From: JAHBXL01 sp964409775
GTDB taxonomy: Bacteria > Planctomycetota > Phycisphaerae > Phycisphaerales > UBA1924
NCBI GenBank assembly: GCA_964409775.1
Contig: CAYPEI010000008.1
Coordinates: 1 to 64,000 of the forward strand
DNA length: 64,000 bases
Reading direction: 5' to 3'
Under the pieces are notes generated by a model. The model saw only the letters and a list, made by a program, of their open reading frames with translations. It was not told where the DNA came from and made no database searches. Numbering within the stretch: position 1 is the first letter of the stretch; every line of letters begins with the position of its first letter. Of the stretch, positions 52,459 through 62,188 are shown piece by piece. The position numbers and the translations under genes were made by a program.

Positions 52459-54936
52459 TCACGCCAACTTCAAGAGCCGTCGACCGGCCCACTCCGCCGT
52501 CACGAAAATCACCACCAGAAGTAGCGCAAGTGGAGTGTCCCAAAGGGTTTCGACATCCGGATCGCCGGACAGTTTCAGGCGTCTGTTTGGCAGAAGTTTG
52601 GAAACTTGTCCCAGTTCCGTTGCCGAGAGCACCTTGCCGCCGGTCGCCTCGGCAAGCCGTGCCAGTGCCGCATGATCGGTCTGAGGCATTCGAAGTTCAT
52701 CGTCCGCCTGCCAGACTTCGCCGCGCACCGCCAGCCCGCCCGAAGCCGCGATCAGGGGATCGATCGCTTCCACTCTGTACCTGCCGGAAACTGTTGGGAG
52801 CCAGGTGGTTGCGAAACTGCGCGCCCCCGCCCCTCCCGGGCGCCGTTCACCAGTCGGGGTGAGCGTCAACTCGGTTGAAACAGGCTCCTCGGGCGCGGAA
52901 GCCGCACGATCGTCTGCAACGTTCCCTTCCCGCGTGATCCGCACCCGCATCGTCGCCGGCGCGGCCTGCACCATCGCCTGGTCCATCAGCGACAGTTCGA
53001 TCTGCGCCGGCCGGTCCACCTCGCCGCGTCGCGGCGACAGTTCCAGCAGCGCAGGCTTGCCCGATCGCGCAAGGCTCTCCCGTCCCAGCAGCCGAACCAG
53101 TTGCAGCCAGAACCGTTCCGGGAGGAACTCGCCCCGGCCGTACCGCCACCGCCAGATCTCATCCGTGGCGACGTAGAGCACGCGCCCAGCGCCAAACCGC
53201 ATCGAGAGCACCAGCGGCGTCGTCCCGTTCGCATCGCTCGCCGCGTCCGCCGGCTCCGCCACCGCCAGCACCTCCGCGGTCGGCTTCAGGATTGCCGGAT
53301 CAATCCGCTGCGCCCAGTACAGGTTCGCCCATGAAGTCGCCGGGTCCGACAGCACCCGAGGCCAGTACATCCCATCCGCGCCGGGGACATCGGCGAGTCG
53401 AAGCACCCCCAGCCGCTCCGCCGCCGCCAGCGGGCGCATCAGCACCGGCCCGCCGAACGTCGGGAGCCCTCCGCCCGTGCGAGTGGTCACGCCCACACCC
53501 TCGGCCAGCGTGAACGGCAGCAGATCCGCCAGCGGTGTGCTCTTCCACGCCCCCGGCATGCTCCCGTCGCCGCCGATGAAGATCAGCCCCGCCCCGCCAA
53601 CCGCCACCCGGTCGCGCAGTTGCGCGAGTTGCTCCGGCGCGAACACGCCCGGGTAGACATCGCCGATGATGAACAGGTCGAACTGGGACCACTCCTCCGG
53701 GCTCCGCGGGAGCGAGTCCATCGTGATGGCGCCCTCCTGCAGGTAGCGACGGCCCGGCGCCAGCAGCAGTGCCGCCGCGGCGATCGATTCCTCCCGAACC
53801 AGCAGCGTCCGCAGGAATCGGGACTCCCATCGCGGATACCCGTCCACGGCGAGCACCCGCACCGGACGATCGACCAACTCAATCGCCACCTCGGCCCGGT
53901 TGTTCGCCTCGATCAGATCGCCGCCCTGCACAGCGCCCCCGGCGGGCCGCACCCGCACCGACCACTTGCTCGTTCCCGCTCGCGTCGGCCGCGTCGTGAG
54001 CGTCACCCGTGCCGTGCGCGTCGAAGACTGGCCCTCCGCGCCATCGACACCTGAGTGCCATTCCACCGGACGCGAGTCGAGCACCTCGCCGGTGTCCTGA
54101 TCGATCAACTCCGCGACAGCACCAACTCCGGCACTCTCCCCGCCGATCTGCTCGAGATCGACCTGGATGGGAACCGCATCGCGCACGAACGCCAGCCGCG
54201 GCGAGTCCACCTCCCGCACCGCCAGATCCGCCAGCGGTTCGGCCGCGCCCAGCGGAACCGCGAACACCGGCACGCGCTCCTGCTCCAGCCGCCGCATCAC
54301 GGCTCGCGAAGGCTCATCGGCGCTCCGGCCGTCGGACAAGATGATCACCCCGGACACCGGTCGCGCCGCCGCCCGCCGCAGCGCCTGCTCGAGGGCGCGT
54401 CCGATGCTCGTGCGTCGCCCGGTCGCCTCGCCGAGCGTCACCCCCGTCCGCGCCGACGCCTCCGCGGGCCCGAGTTCAAACGCGCCCGCATCAAACCCCA
54501 GCCACACGACGACCCGATCCTCCGCCAGCCTCGCCAGTTCGTCCTTTGCGCCCGCCAGCGCGCCGGCAAGTTGCGCATCTCGACTCGTGCGAGAGCCGCC
54601 TTCCCCGGGCGCATCGGTCACCGTCATCGATGCCGAGCGGTCCGCGAGGATCAGGACCCAGTCCTTCTCCTCCGTCTCGTTGGGTTTCACCAGTCGCGGC
54701 CCGGCGATCAGCAGGCACAGGAGCACCAGCAGCGCCCCGCGGAGCGAACCGAGGGCAACTCGGGCCGTGAACGATCCTTCCAGCCGGCGATAGGCGCGCC
54801 ACGCCAGCAGCCCCGCGCCCAGCACCACCAGCGCCCATCCCCACGCGGGGATCGGTCGCTCAAACCCGAACTCCACCCCGCTCATCCCGGGTGCCAGCGA
54901 GTCCAGGTCCAGCAGCCAACGGATGGCGTTGTTCAT
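52459..54936 (-). CDS. Membrane protein with vWA and class I GATase-like domains
   Basis: An 825-aa protein. Membrane segments lie near 32-48 and 61-80, then a vWA domain with an intact MIDAS start (ILADRSASM, DxSxS) and ...VIILSDGRS. A segment reading FDLFIIGDVYPGVFAPEQLA with GGAGLIFIGGDGSMPG resembles the glutamine-amidotransferase-like fold found in similar planctomycete proteins. One membrane segment ends the chain (DTPLALLLVVIFVTAEW). The start overlaps the preceding gene's stop by 4 nt. It belongs to the MoxR/DUF58/BatA set. A receptor or adhesion role for the vWA domain is inferred. Confidence 0.87.
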   Translation of the reverse strand: MNNAIRWLLDLDSLAPGMSGVEFGFERPIPAWGWALVVLGAGLLAWRAYRRLEGSFTARVALGSLRGALLVLLCLLIAGPRLVKPNETEEKDWVLILADRSASMTVTDAPGEGGSRTSRDAQLAGALAGAKDELARLAEDRVVVWLGFDAGAFELGPAEASARTGVTLGEATGRRTSIGRALEQALRRAAARPVSGVIILSDGRSADEPSRAVMRRLEQERVPVFAVPLGAAEPLADLAVREVDSPRLAFVRDAVPIQVDLEQIGGESAGVGAVAELIDQDTGEVLDSRPVEWHSGVDGAEGQSSTRTARVTLTTRPTRAGTSKWSVRVRPAGGAVQGGDLIEANNRAEVAIELVDRPVRVLAVDGYPRWESRFLRTLLVREESIAAAALLLAPGRRYLQEGAITMDSLPRSPEEWSQFDLFIIGDVYPGVFAPEQLAQLRDRVAVGGAGLIFIGGDGSMPGAWKSTPLADLLPFTLAEGVGVTTRTGGGLPTFGGPVLMRPLAAAERLGVLRLADVPGADGMYWPRVLSDPATSWANLYWAQRIDPAILKPTAEVLAVAEPADAASDANGTTPLVLSMRFGAGRVLYVATDEIWRWRYGRGEFLPERFWLQLVRLLGRESLARSGKPALLELSPRRGEVDRPAQIELSLMDQAMVQAAPATMRVRITREGNVADDRAASAPEEPVSTELTLTPTGERRPGGAGARSFATTWLPTVSGRYRVEAIDPLIAASGGLAVRGEVWQADDELRMPQTDHAALARLAEATGGKVLSATELGQVSKLLPNRRLKLSGDPDVETLWDTPLALLLVVIFVTAEWAGRRLLKLA

Positions 54937-57410
54937 GCCGCACCCCCCATCGCCGCACCTCGCGGCAGTTCCGCGCTCACCACCGACGCGTGACTCGCCC
55001 AGCGGCCCAGCACGAGTTCAACCACCGCCAGCGCAAGCAACGCGACCAGCAGCGGCAGCGAGATCGGTGCGCCGCGTTCCGCCACCCCGATGGCCGCCGA
55101 CAGCGCGCCCCGCACCGATCCGGCTGCGCCCGCGGTCGCGGCCCCACCCTCCCGCGGCAGCCATGCCACGGTCGCGCCCAGATCGCCGCTGTTCTCCGTC
55201 GTCGCCACCGCGCTCCCCAGCCACGCGCCGACCGCATCGCGAGCCAGCGCGCCCGTCCGGCTCCCCGCGGCGTCCGGGTTCACCGCCAGCACCGATCGAC
55301 GCGTGCCGCGATCGTCTCGCGCCTGCCACAGCCCGGCGGTCCGGATCGCCTCTCCCGCAAAGCCCTCATCATCCACGCGGATGGAGCGCGACCCCTCCCC
55401 TGTCCCCAGCCGCACCAGTTCAGTGGCCCGACGCCCCACAAGCGGACGGTTCCCCGCGAGCGTCCACGTCGCGCCCTTGGCCCGTCCGACGCCCTGCATC
55501 ACCAGTTCATTCAGCAGCGGCACCATCAGCGGCTTGGTCGGCAGGTCCGTCCATTCAAGGTCCAGCGCCGTCGCCAGATAGGCCAGCATGCCGCGGCCTT
55601 CGCCCCCCGCCGAACGCGAGGACTCCTCTGTTTCCCGAACTCCCACGCCCCCGATCCAAAGCAGCGGCGTGCCGTCCTGCAGCGCCAGCAGTGTCTGGCC
55701 GGGCATGCCCGCCTGTGCGCCGCCTCCGGCGGCCGCGGTGCCGGGCAGCATCGGAAGCACCTTTGCGATCGACACCGGCCGCAGCAGTTCCGTCAGTTCT
55801 CCCTCGATCAGCGACAGCAGCCCTCCGGAATCGCCCGCCGGTGTCCGGGTCGCCACAATGACGGGCCGTGCGCCCTCCGCGCCCGCGGCGAGAATCCTGG
55901 CCTCGCGCGACAGCGCAAAGCCCGGCTCTAGTACGCGGATCATCTCGTCTCCCCACAGGTGCACCGTCACACCCGGCGGCGGCATCACCAGCACCAGTCC
56001 GCCCCCCTCGATGAACAGCCGCACCCGCGCCCAGGCGCCCTCGCCCAGCAGATCCGGCCGCGGCAGGACAACCGCGTCCAGCCCGGCCAGCCGCGCCGCA
56101 TCCATCGAAGCCGGCTCGATCGAGACCACTTCGATCCCCCCGCCCGGGGCACCCTCCGCCGTGGGTGAAAGCGCCAGGCGAAGCCACGAGGCCGCATCGA
56201 GTTTGTCGGCGCCGCCGGCGCGGCCAAACCGGGTGGGCGCCACCACACCCACGCGTAACGACTCGCGCACTTCCACCGGCCGCCGCCAGACATTGTCCCC
56301 GTCGAGCGCATCGCGATCGATCAAAACGGTGATCACCGCCGCGCCCAGGCGCCCGGCGGCGCCCTCTGTCGCAGTCCCGCGCGACGCCGGCGGAGCAAGC
56401 GCGATCGCCGTGGTCGCCGACTCCTGGCCCGGCGACCACCGCACGACCGCCCGCGACTCGCCCGCATCCTCTGCATCGGCCTCCGGAGCCGAGATCCGCG
56501 CCCGAACCACCGTTGCCGCCGCGGCCCCCACCCCCGGCCCCGATCGTCGAAGGGCCACACGCACCTGCTCACCCGCGCCGTCGCCCTCCCCCGCACCGAC
56601 AAGGACCGCGCGAAGCGGTTCCACACCCGCAACCGTGACGTTGGTCGCACCATCGGATGTCGGCTCGGTCGCAAGTACCCGCACGCCCCGAGGCAGTTTT
56701 GCGCCCGAGATCGACGCCGCGCCCGTCCCGCCGCCCCCCGGTCCAAGATCGGCCGAGCCTTCAAGAAAGTCCGAAAGCACGACCACGTAGGCCGAGCCCG
56801 CGTCGGTGCGGCTCTTCCCCGATTCATCGGGCGCCAGCGCGGCACCGATGAGGCTCATCGCTCCCGCCATATCCGCGCGCGAGTCCGTCGCTTCAAGCCC
56901 GTCGAGCAGCGCGCCCACCGCCCCGGCATCCGGCGAGGCCGGAAGCACCAGGCCCTCGGCCGGGTGTCCGAGCGTGATGAGCGCGACCCGGTCGCCTCCC
57001 GCGCTCCCGCCCCCGCCGCCCAGCGGTCGCAGCGTTGCCAGCACCTCGCGGGCCGCGGCCACGTGGCGCGAAAGCGCCGACTTCCCCGCCTCATCGGTCG
57101 CCTGCGAAGCGATCGAATTGTCGATGACGATAAAGAACGTGCGGCCAGCCCCGCCTCCACCCCCCAGCGCGCCCAGTAGCGGTCGGCCGACCGCCAGCGC
57201 CAGCAGCGCCAGCATCAGGCAGCGGGCCGCGAGCAGCAGCCACTTCTCAAGCAGCAGCCGCCGGCGCGTCCGCCGGAATGCTTCCTCGAGGAACCGCATC
57301 GCCCCCCACATCACCGGCTTCCGCCGCCGATTCATCAGCAGGTGGATGATGATCGGGATCGCGATGCACGCGAGACCGGCGGCGAGGAGGGCTGGGTGGA
57401 GGAATGTCAT
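54933..57410 (-). CDS. BatA-like (N-terminal aerotolerance domain) membrane protein with degenerate vWA
   Basis: An 825-aa protein. The opening MTFLHPALLAAGLACIAIPI with IIIHLLMNRRRKPVMWGAMR is the BatA N-terminal membrane domain, followed by LEKWLLLAARCLMLALLALA. The vWA-like domain starts FIVIDNSIASQ, so the MIDAS DxSxS reads DNSIA and its last Ser is lost; VVVLSDF is kept. A GATase-like segment (LDAVVLPRPDLLGEGAWARV) and a C-terminal membrane helix follow. It overlaps the next gene by ATGA. It lies 103 nt after DUF58. Such proteins pair with MoxR ATPases. Confidence 0.87.
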   Translation of the reverse strand: MTFLHPALLAAGLACIAIPIIIHLLMNRRRKPVMWGAMRFLEEAFRRTRRRLLLEKWLLLAARCLMLALLALAVGRPLLGALGGGGGAGRTFFIVIDNSIASQATDEAGKSALSRHVAAAREVLATLRPLGGGGGSAGGDRVALITLGHPAEGLVLPASPDAGAVGALLDGLEATDSRADMAGAMSLIGAALAPDESGKSRTDAGSAYVVVLSDFLEGSADLGPGGGGTGAASISGAKLPRGVRVLATEPTSDGATNVTVAGVEPLRAVLVGAGEGDGAGEQVRVALRRSGPGVGAAAATVVRARISAPEADAEDAGESRAVVRWSPGQESATTAIALAPPASRGTATEGAAGRLGAAVITVLIDRDALDGDNVWRRPVEVRESLRVGVVAPTRFGRAGGADKLDAASWLRLALSPTAEGAPGGGIEVVSIEPASMDAARLAGLDAVVLPRPDLLGEGAWARVRLFIEGGGLVLVMPPPGVTVHLWGDEMIRVLEPGFALSREARILAAGAEGARPVIVATRTPAGDSGGLLSLIEGELTELLRPVSIAKVLPMLPGTAAAGGGAQAGMPGQTLLALQDGTPLLWIGGVGVRETEESSRSAGGEGRGMLAYLATALDLEWTDLPTKPLMVPLLNELVMQGVGRAKGATWTLAGNRPLVGRRATELVRLGTGEGSRSIRVDDEGFAGEAIRTAGLWQARDDRGTRRSVLAVNPDAAGSRTGALARDAVGAWLGSAVATTENSGDLGATVAWLPREGGAATAGAAGSVRGALSAAIGVAERGAPISLPLLVALLALAVVELVLGRWASHASVVSAELPRGAAMGGAA

Positions 57411-57513
57411 GCGCAGACCCCCGGTGCAGAGAAGCGGCGCGATGCAGCGCGCAGCAAGAGCAATCTCTCACTCCGCCACTGGGCCACTCTGCCACCCTGC
57501 CACTTTACCGGCA

Positions 57514-58626
57514 TCATCCAAATTTGCTCCGCTTCATCTCCGCATTCCGTCGCGCCATGAACGCCGCCATCGGCGGCCCGAGCCAGTCGTGCGTGCTCAC
57601 GAGTTGATAGTCAAACCCGAAACTCCTCGTGATCTGTTCGATCTTCGCCAGGTGCTCGGCGAAGACCTGCTGGTACGCCTTGCGGATCGCCCGCGGATCG
57701 ACCTGGAGGCGTCCTTCTCCCTCCAGCCCCTCGAACGGCGCGGTCTCCGACAGGTCGAAGTCGCGTTCCCGCCGGTCGACGATCTGGAAGACGATGACAT
57801 CGTGCCGGCGGTGGCGGATGCGGGCCAGCGCGGTGCGATACTCCTCCGGATCGACATACAGGTCGCTCACCAGCGCGATCAGGCACCGGTTGGTCAGTTT
57901 GCCGAGCACCTGGTCGATCACGCGCGAGAAGTTCGTCGCCTTGTCGACCGGCTGCACGCTCAACGCGCCGACGATCTGACGCCAGACTCCGTGCGCGCTG
58001 GAGCGCTTCAGCATCGACCGCACCTCGTCGGCGAAGACCACCAGCCCGGTGCGGTCCCCCTGCGTGAGCGCCATGTACGACAGCGCAGCGCCCACAGCCG
58101 TCGCGTGGTCGAACTTGGTCCATTCCGGACCGCCGCGGGGGTTGGTCGTCCGCCCCTGCCCCGACGCCTCGGCAAAGAGCCGCGAGCCGAACGCCATCGA
58201 CCCCGACGAATCGACCATCACCACCAGATCGAGATTGGTCTCCTGCTGATACTGCTTCAGGTGCAACTTGTCCGACCGCCCGAACACCTTCCAGTCGAGG
58301 TGGCGGATGTCATCGCCCGCGACGTACGGCCGGTGCTGCGCGAACTCGACGGAAAACCCGTGGTACGGCGAGCGGTGCGCCCCGCTCATCACGCCCTCGA
58401 CGATCATCTTGGCGCGGAGTTCGAGCGTGCCCAGACGGGCGAGTGTCTGGGGGTGGAGATAAAGCTGGGCGTCCGCCTCCGGCAGACGCGCCAGCGTGGG
58501 GGATGACGTCGCGGCGGGGCTCCTCCGAGCACCGTCCGTGCCTCCCGGGGTGGCCGCGCCGGCAGATCCCTCTGCAGCGCGACTGTCCGAGGGGGGGCCA
58601 GCCTGACTCCCTGCGGCCTGCGACAT
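57514..58626 (-). CDS. DUF58 domain protein (vWA-like)
   Basis: A 370-aa protein. A Ser/Ala/Pro-rich N-terminal tail of about 45 residues precedes the DUF58 core with HRSPYHGFSVEFAQHRPYV, AGDDIRHLDWKVFGRSDKLH and the MIDAS-type VVMVDSSGSM. DUF58 proteins are usual neighbours of MoxR ATPases. The start ATG 58626 has TACGAT ending 6 nt upstream and no Shine-Dalgarno, so it may open the transcription unit that continues through BatA, vWA, DUF4175 and the two small exported proteins. Confidence 0.92.
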   Translation of the reverse strand: MSQAAGSQAGPPSDSRAAEGSAGAATPGGTDGARRSPAATSSPTLARLPEADAQLYLHPQTLARLGTLELRAKMIVEGVMSGAHRSPYHGFSVEFAQHRPYVAGDDIRHLDWKVFGRSDKLHLKQYQQETNLDLVVMVDSSGSMAFGSRLFAEASGQGRTTNPRGGPEWTKFDHATAVGAALSYMALTQGDRTGLVVFADEVRSMLKRSSAHGVWRQIVGALSVQPVDKATNFSRVIDQVLGKLTNRCLIALVSDLYVDPEEYRTALARIRHRRHDVIVFQIVDRRERDFDLSETAPFEGLEGEGRLQVDPRAIRKAYQQVFAEHLAKIEQITRSFGFDYQLVSTHDWLGPPMAAFMARRNAEMKRSKFG

Positions 58627-58679
58627 CGGGGGATCGTACCGGGTCGGCCCGTCGAAGGTGCCGCCGACGCCGCTTTGGC

Positions 58680-60866
58680 TTACCGCATTTCCGCGGCCAG
58701 CATCTCCACGTACCGCATCGTGTCCCCCGCACGCTTCGCATCGCCCGCCCCCGTCGCCGCGGCGGCCTCATCCAGGTACCGCGCGATCGCCGCCAACTTC
58801 TCGCGCTCCGCGTCCATCCACGCCCCCCGCGTCGGCGGAGCGGCCAGGCTCGCATACGGCGGCACGGCGATTATGCCGCGATCACGTGCCTCGCGGTCCA
58901 GCCGAGCCACCAGCCGCAGCGACGGCTTCGTCGATTCCAGCCTGCGGATCGAGGTGCGAGCCCGCTCGATCGCCGCCGGCGACGGGTCGAGCGCCTGTGC
59001 CGCCGCTTCCGACACCACGCCCGCCAGCCCCTTGTCTCCGCCGAGGTACTCGGCCGCATTTCGCGACACCGGCAGCCCGCGCCACGCCATCAGACCAACT
59101 CGCTTGGCACGGTGCTCCGGTGCGGCCAGCGCCCGAACCGCTCGAGCATCCTCGATCACTGCGCACAGCATCCGCAGCACGCGCAGTCGCGACGCGATGG
59201 ACTCGGCGTCCTGCCCGCCGGGCGCGCCTCCACCGGGCCCGGAACGGCGGGTGTCTCCTTCCCGCGCCCAGGTTTCCAGATACGCCGTGCGCAGTTCATC
59301 GATCCGGGCAACCACCGCCGCGGCCTTGTTCCCGGTGAGCGTCGCGATCGACTCCGCATCCCACGCCGGCAATGCGGCGTCCTTGGCCGCTACCGCGCGG
59401 ATCGCCGACTCCCCCCCAAACGGCTCCTGCAGTTCCATCGCCGCGGCGAACGCCCGCAGATCCAGCAGCGCAGTCTCCATCGTCGCGGACTTCGAGACAT
59501 CCTGCCCGACGCGCAGAAGCCGCGACGACACCAGCCGCCACGTCGGCGATTGATCATCCCGGTGCCTGGCGAGCAGGCCATCCACCATCCGCAGCATCTT
59601 CAGGTCGTCGAGCGCCCGCCGATGCGAGGCGATCGCGCTCACGATCGCCGGCTGGCTCGTGGCCGATTCGGCACGGGCGATCTCGCTTATCCTGGCGATC
59701 AGTTGGACCTCGGATTTCTTCGCCGCGGCGTCGAGCGCACGGAAACTCGTGCGCAGCGACTGCGCGACATCGGCCTCCGCACCGGCAGAGCCTCGCTCGT
59801 TCACCATTTCGACCGCACGCACAACGGAGCGCAGTGCCCGGCGGCCGCGGTCGCGGGCCGCCCCGGGGATGTCGAGCGCGTCCGCCGCGGCGTCGACCAG
59901 CGCCAGCCGCAACGAGAGCAGGTCACGCGCGTTCAGCGAAGCGCTCGCCTGCAGCGCATCCGCCCACGCCAGCACGCGGGATGCATCGGCGGCGATCGCC
60001 AGCGCCTCGGCGGCCTCTGCGTCCCGCGTGCTTGTCGCAAACGCACGCAACGCCGCGCTGCTCCTCTCGATGATCGTGTCGCGCCGCGGCGCGGGCGCCC
60101 AGGCCGGGAGTTCGCCGCAGGCAAGCCCGATCGCACCGGAGATCATGACGCCCGCACTCTGCGCCGCCGCGGCGAACGACCACGTCGCCGCCGCATCGTC
60201 GAGCAGTCCGAGCAACTCCATGAGCGCGATCCGCGTCGGCTCATCGAGCGACCGTCCTTCGGCGCCGTCGATGCGCGATCGGACAACCGCGGGCGCATCG
60301 TCGGCGACGGTCGAGTCCGCCCGGACCCAGCCCGCTTTTCGCGGATCAACCTCCGGCCGGACCAACTCCGTCAGCGGCGCGAAGATCTCGCGCAACCGGA
60401 CATCCAGTTCCGAAGCCTCGGCAGGAAGCGAACCCGCACTCGGGGGCATGGCATCGATCGAGCGGATATAGGCCCGAAGCGCCGCCGCGGTTCCTGCACC
60501 GTCCGGCTGCGCGGCCCGGGCTCCAAGTTCGCTCGGCCACGACATGTCCGAGAGCAGCACCATCGCCGCAACGATGTGCTGCGACCCCGCCGCGCCAAGT
60601 TCCTCGCCCCGCAGGATCAGCGCCAGCGCAAGAGCCTGCGTTCGCGCCCTCGCGGCAGCGCCGAGCAGATGCGCAGCGATCTCCTCATGTACCGCCCCGA
60701 TCGCCGCATCCCGCAGCGACGCCTTCATGGTCCGGGTCGATTCGGTCGCCCCCGGCGGCGGTGCGCTCGGCGTGTCGAGGTTCAGGCGCTGGGCGTGGGC
60801 CGTAGCCGCAACGATCAGCATCGCTGCTGCGCCGGCGATCAGGGGATGGCGCATTTGTCGTTTCAC
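58680..60866 (-). CDS. Large exported helical protein of unknown function
   Basis: A 728-aa protein with a signal peptide (LIAGAAAMLIVAATAHAQ) and an almost entirely helical, Ala-rich body with many Arg/Asp/Glu pairs. I recognise no domain. The start is GTG 60866 or ATG 60854. The GTG lies inside a copy of the 35-bp dispersed repeat that also forms the end of the glycosyltransferase gene, so the two genes overlap by 4 nt and the start region was shaped by the repeat. DUF58 starts 53 nt downstream. Confidence 0.75.
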   Translation of the reverse strand: MKRQMRHPLIAGAAAMLIVAATAHAQRLNLDTPSAPPPGATESTRTMKASLRDAAIGAVHEEIAAHLLGAAARARTQALALALILRGEELGAAGSQHIVAAMVLLSDMSWPSELGARAAQPDGAGTAAALRAYIRSIDAMPPSAGSLPAEASELDVRLREIFAPLTELVRPEVDPRKAGWVRADSTVADDAPAVVRSRIDGAEGRSLDEPTRIALMELLGLLDDAAATWSFAAAAQSAGVMISGAIGLACGELPAWAPAPRRDTIIERSSAALRAFATSTRDAEAAEALAIAADASRVLAWADALQASASLNARDLLSLRLALVDAAADALDIPGAARDRGRRALRSVVRAVEMVNERGSAGAEADVAQSLRTSFRALDAAAKKSEVQLIARISEIARAESATSQPAIVSAIASHRRALDDLKMLRMVDGLLARHRDDQSPTWRLVSSRLLRVGQDVSKSATMETALLDLRAFAAAMELQEPFGGESAIRAVAAKDAALPAWDAESIATLTGNKAAAVVARIDELRTAYLETWAREGDTRRSGPGGGAPGGQDAESIASRLRVLRMLCAVIEDARAVRALAAPEHRAKRVGLMAWRGLPVSRNAAEYLGGDKGLAGVVSEAAAQALDPSPAAIERARTSIRRLESTKPSLRLVARLDREARDRGIIAVPPYASLAAPPTRGAWMDAEREKLAAIARYLDEAAAATGAGDAKRAGDTMRYVEMLAAEMR

Positions 60867-62188
60867 ATCCGAGATCCCACATCCGACATTTCACATCGAT
60901 AGACCTTCTCCAGTTCCTCCACCATGTGCTCCGCGCTGAACGTCTTCGCGCACTCCGCCCTCCCGCGCACGGCCATCTCTGTACGCTCGCGCGGATGCTC
61001 AAACGCCCAGCGCACCGCTTCGCGCAACTCTCCGACATTCCCCGTCAGCACCAGCAGACCCGTCTCGCGGTCGCGCACCACTTCCGGCGTCCCGTCGCAG
61101 TCATACGCGATCGGGCACACCCCCGCGAGCAGCGCCTGCGGCACCGTTCGTGGCAGGCCTTCTCGATAGGAAGGATGCACCAGGACATCCATCGCGCGCA
61201 TCAGGCCCGGAATGCGGCCGGGCGGAACGAGGCCGGTGATGACGAGCTCCGCGGCGATGTCGGATGTCGGATGTGGGATGTCGGATGTGCCGAGAGAACC
61301 AATCTCGCGCACAGAGATGCCCGCATCGTGCGCTTTGGCGATCAATCGCTCCCTCCACCACCCATCGCCCACCCACAGCAGTTTCCATTCCGGATGCTCC
61401 TTCAGGTCCGCCGCGAGCGCATCGAGCAGGTCATCGTGTCCCTTGTGCTGCGCCAGCCGCGCCACCGTGCCGATTACAAAGTCGTTCTCGCCGATCCCCA
61501 GCCGCGCTCGCACACTCGCGAGATTCTCTCCCGGCAACGCTTCCAGGTACGGCCCCGTCTCCATGCCCGAGTGCACCGTCACATACTGCGCCGGCCGCCC
61601 GATCCCCCGCGCCAGGAACTGCCAGGTCATCGCATCCGCGACGCTGACGATCACGTGGCACCGCCTGGCCGCGTGTCGCTCCGCGAGCGTGTAGACCCAG
61701 TTGTTCAGGCGCACCTTCGCGCGCTCCAGCACGCTCCCCTCGATCGGCATGAACGGCGGACCGTGGATCGTGTGGACCACTCTCACACGTCCCTCGCGTC
61801 CGCCCCCGCTCCACGCCGCGATCCGTCCCAGCACCCCCGCCTTGCTCGAGTGCGTGTGCACCACGTCCGGCTTGATGTCACGGATGAGCGACCGCAGTTC
61901 GCTCAGGGCCATCCGGTCCTTGAGCGGGCTTACCTCCCGCACCAAGTGCGGCACCACGTGCGTCACGATCGCGTGGCACAGGCTTCCGGCCTGTGTCTTC
62001 TCCTCTCCGCTTGTGCACCGCGCGTTGAACGCCTCAACCCGCGCCAGCAGCGATCCCTCCGGTCCATAGATCGGCCCGAACGCCAGGTGCACCTCGTGCC
62101 CAAGCCGCGCCTGTCCCTCGCACGAGAGAACCGTGTTCTCCTGCGAGCCGCCGAGGATCAACCGTGTGCTGATGTGGAGGATGCGCAT
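60863..62188 (-). CDS. Glycosyltransferase family 4 (GT-B fold)
   Basis: A 441-aa retaining glycosyltransferase. The opening MRILHISTRLILGGSQENTV, DVVHTHSSKAGVLGRIAAW, VIGTVARLAQHKGHDDLLDA and HPSYREGLPRTVPQALLAGV (with the E-x7-E region) are typical of GT4 enzymes that build cell-surface glycans. A 35-bp dispersed repeat is inserted in frame, giving TSDIPHPTSDI between two core strands, and a second copy forms the C-terminal end MSDVGSRM. Both probably add loops outside the active site. ATG 62188 is chosen from the family N-terminus; it overlaps the preceding gene by 31 nt. Confidence 0.9.
   Translation of the reverse strand: MRILHISTRLILGGSQENTVLSCEGQARLGHEVHLAFGPIYGPEGSLLARVEAFNARCTSGEEKTQAGSLCHAIVTHVVPHLVREVSPLKDRMALSELRSLIRDIKPDVVHTHSSKAGVLGRIAAWSGGGREGRVRVVHTIHGPPFMPIEGSVLERAKVRLNNWVYTLAERHAARRCHVIVSVADAMTWQFLARGIGRPAQYVTVHSGMETGPYLEALPGENLASVRARLGIGENDFVIGTVARLAQHKGHDDLLDALAADLKEHPEWKLLWVGDGWWRERLIAKAHDAGISVREIGSLGTSDIPHPTSDIAAELVITGLVPPGRIPGLMRAMDVLVHPSYREGLPRTVPQALLAGVCPIAYDCDGTPEVVRDRETGLLVLTGNVGELREAVRWAFEHPRERTEMAVRGRAECAKTFSAEHMVEELEKVYRCEMSDVGSRM
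60864..60898 (+). repeat. Dispersed 35-bp repeat, copy 1
   Basis: CACATCCGAGATCCCACATC and the next 15 bases match copy 2 in inverted orientation at 31 of 35 positions. The unit consists of CACATCCGA-type blocks. It spans the last codons of the glycosyltransferase gene and the GTG start of the 728-aa protein gene. Confidence 0.8.
61255..61289 (-). repeat. Dispersed 35-bp repeat, copy 2 (inside the glycosyltransferase gene)
   Basis: The inverted copy of the repeat at 60864-60898, reading CGATGTCGGATGTCGGATGT at its left end. It keeps the glycosyltransferase frame open and encodes the residues TSDIPHPTSDI. Confidence 0.8.

Noticed and set aside
58443..60902. An 819-codon plus-strand open frame
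   Set aside because: It is antisense to the 728-aa exported protein and part of DUF58, and consists mainly of Arg/Pro/Gln.
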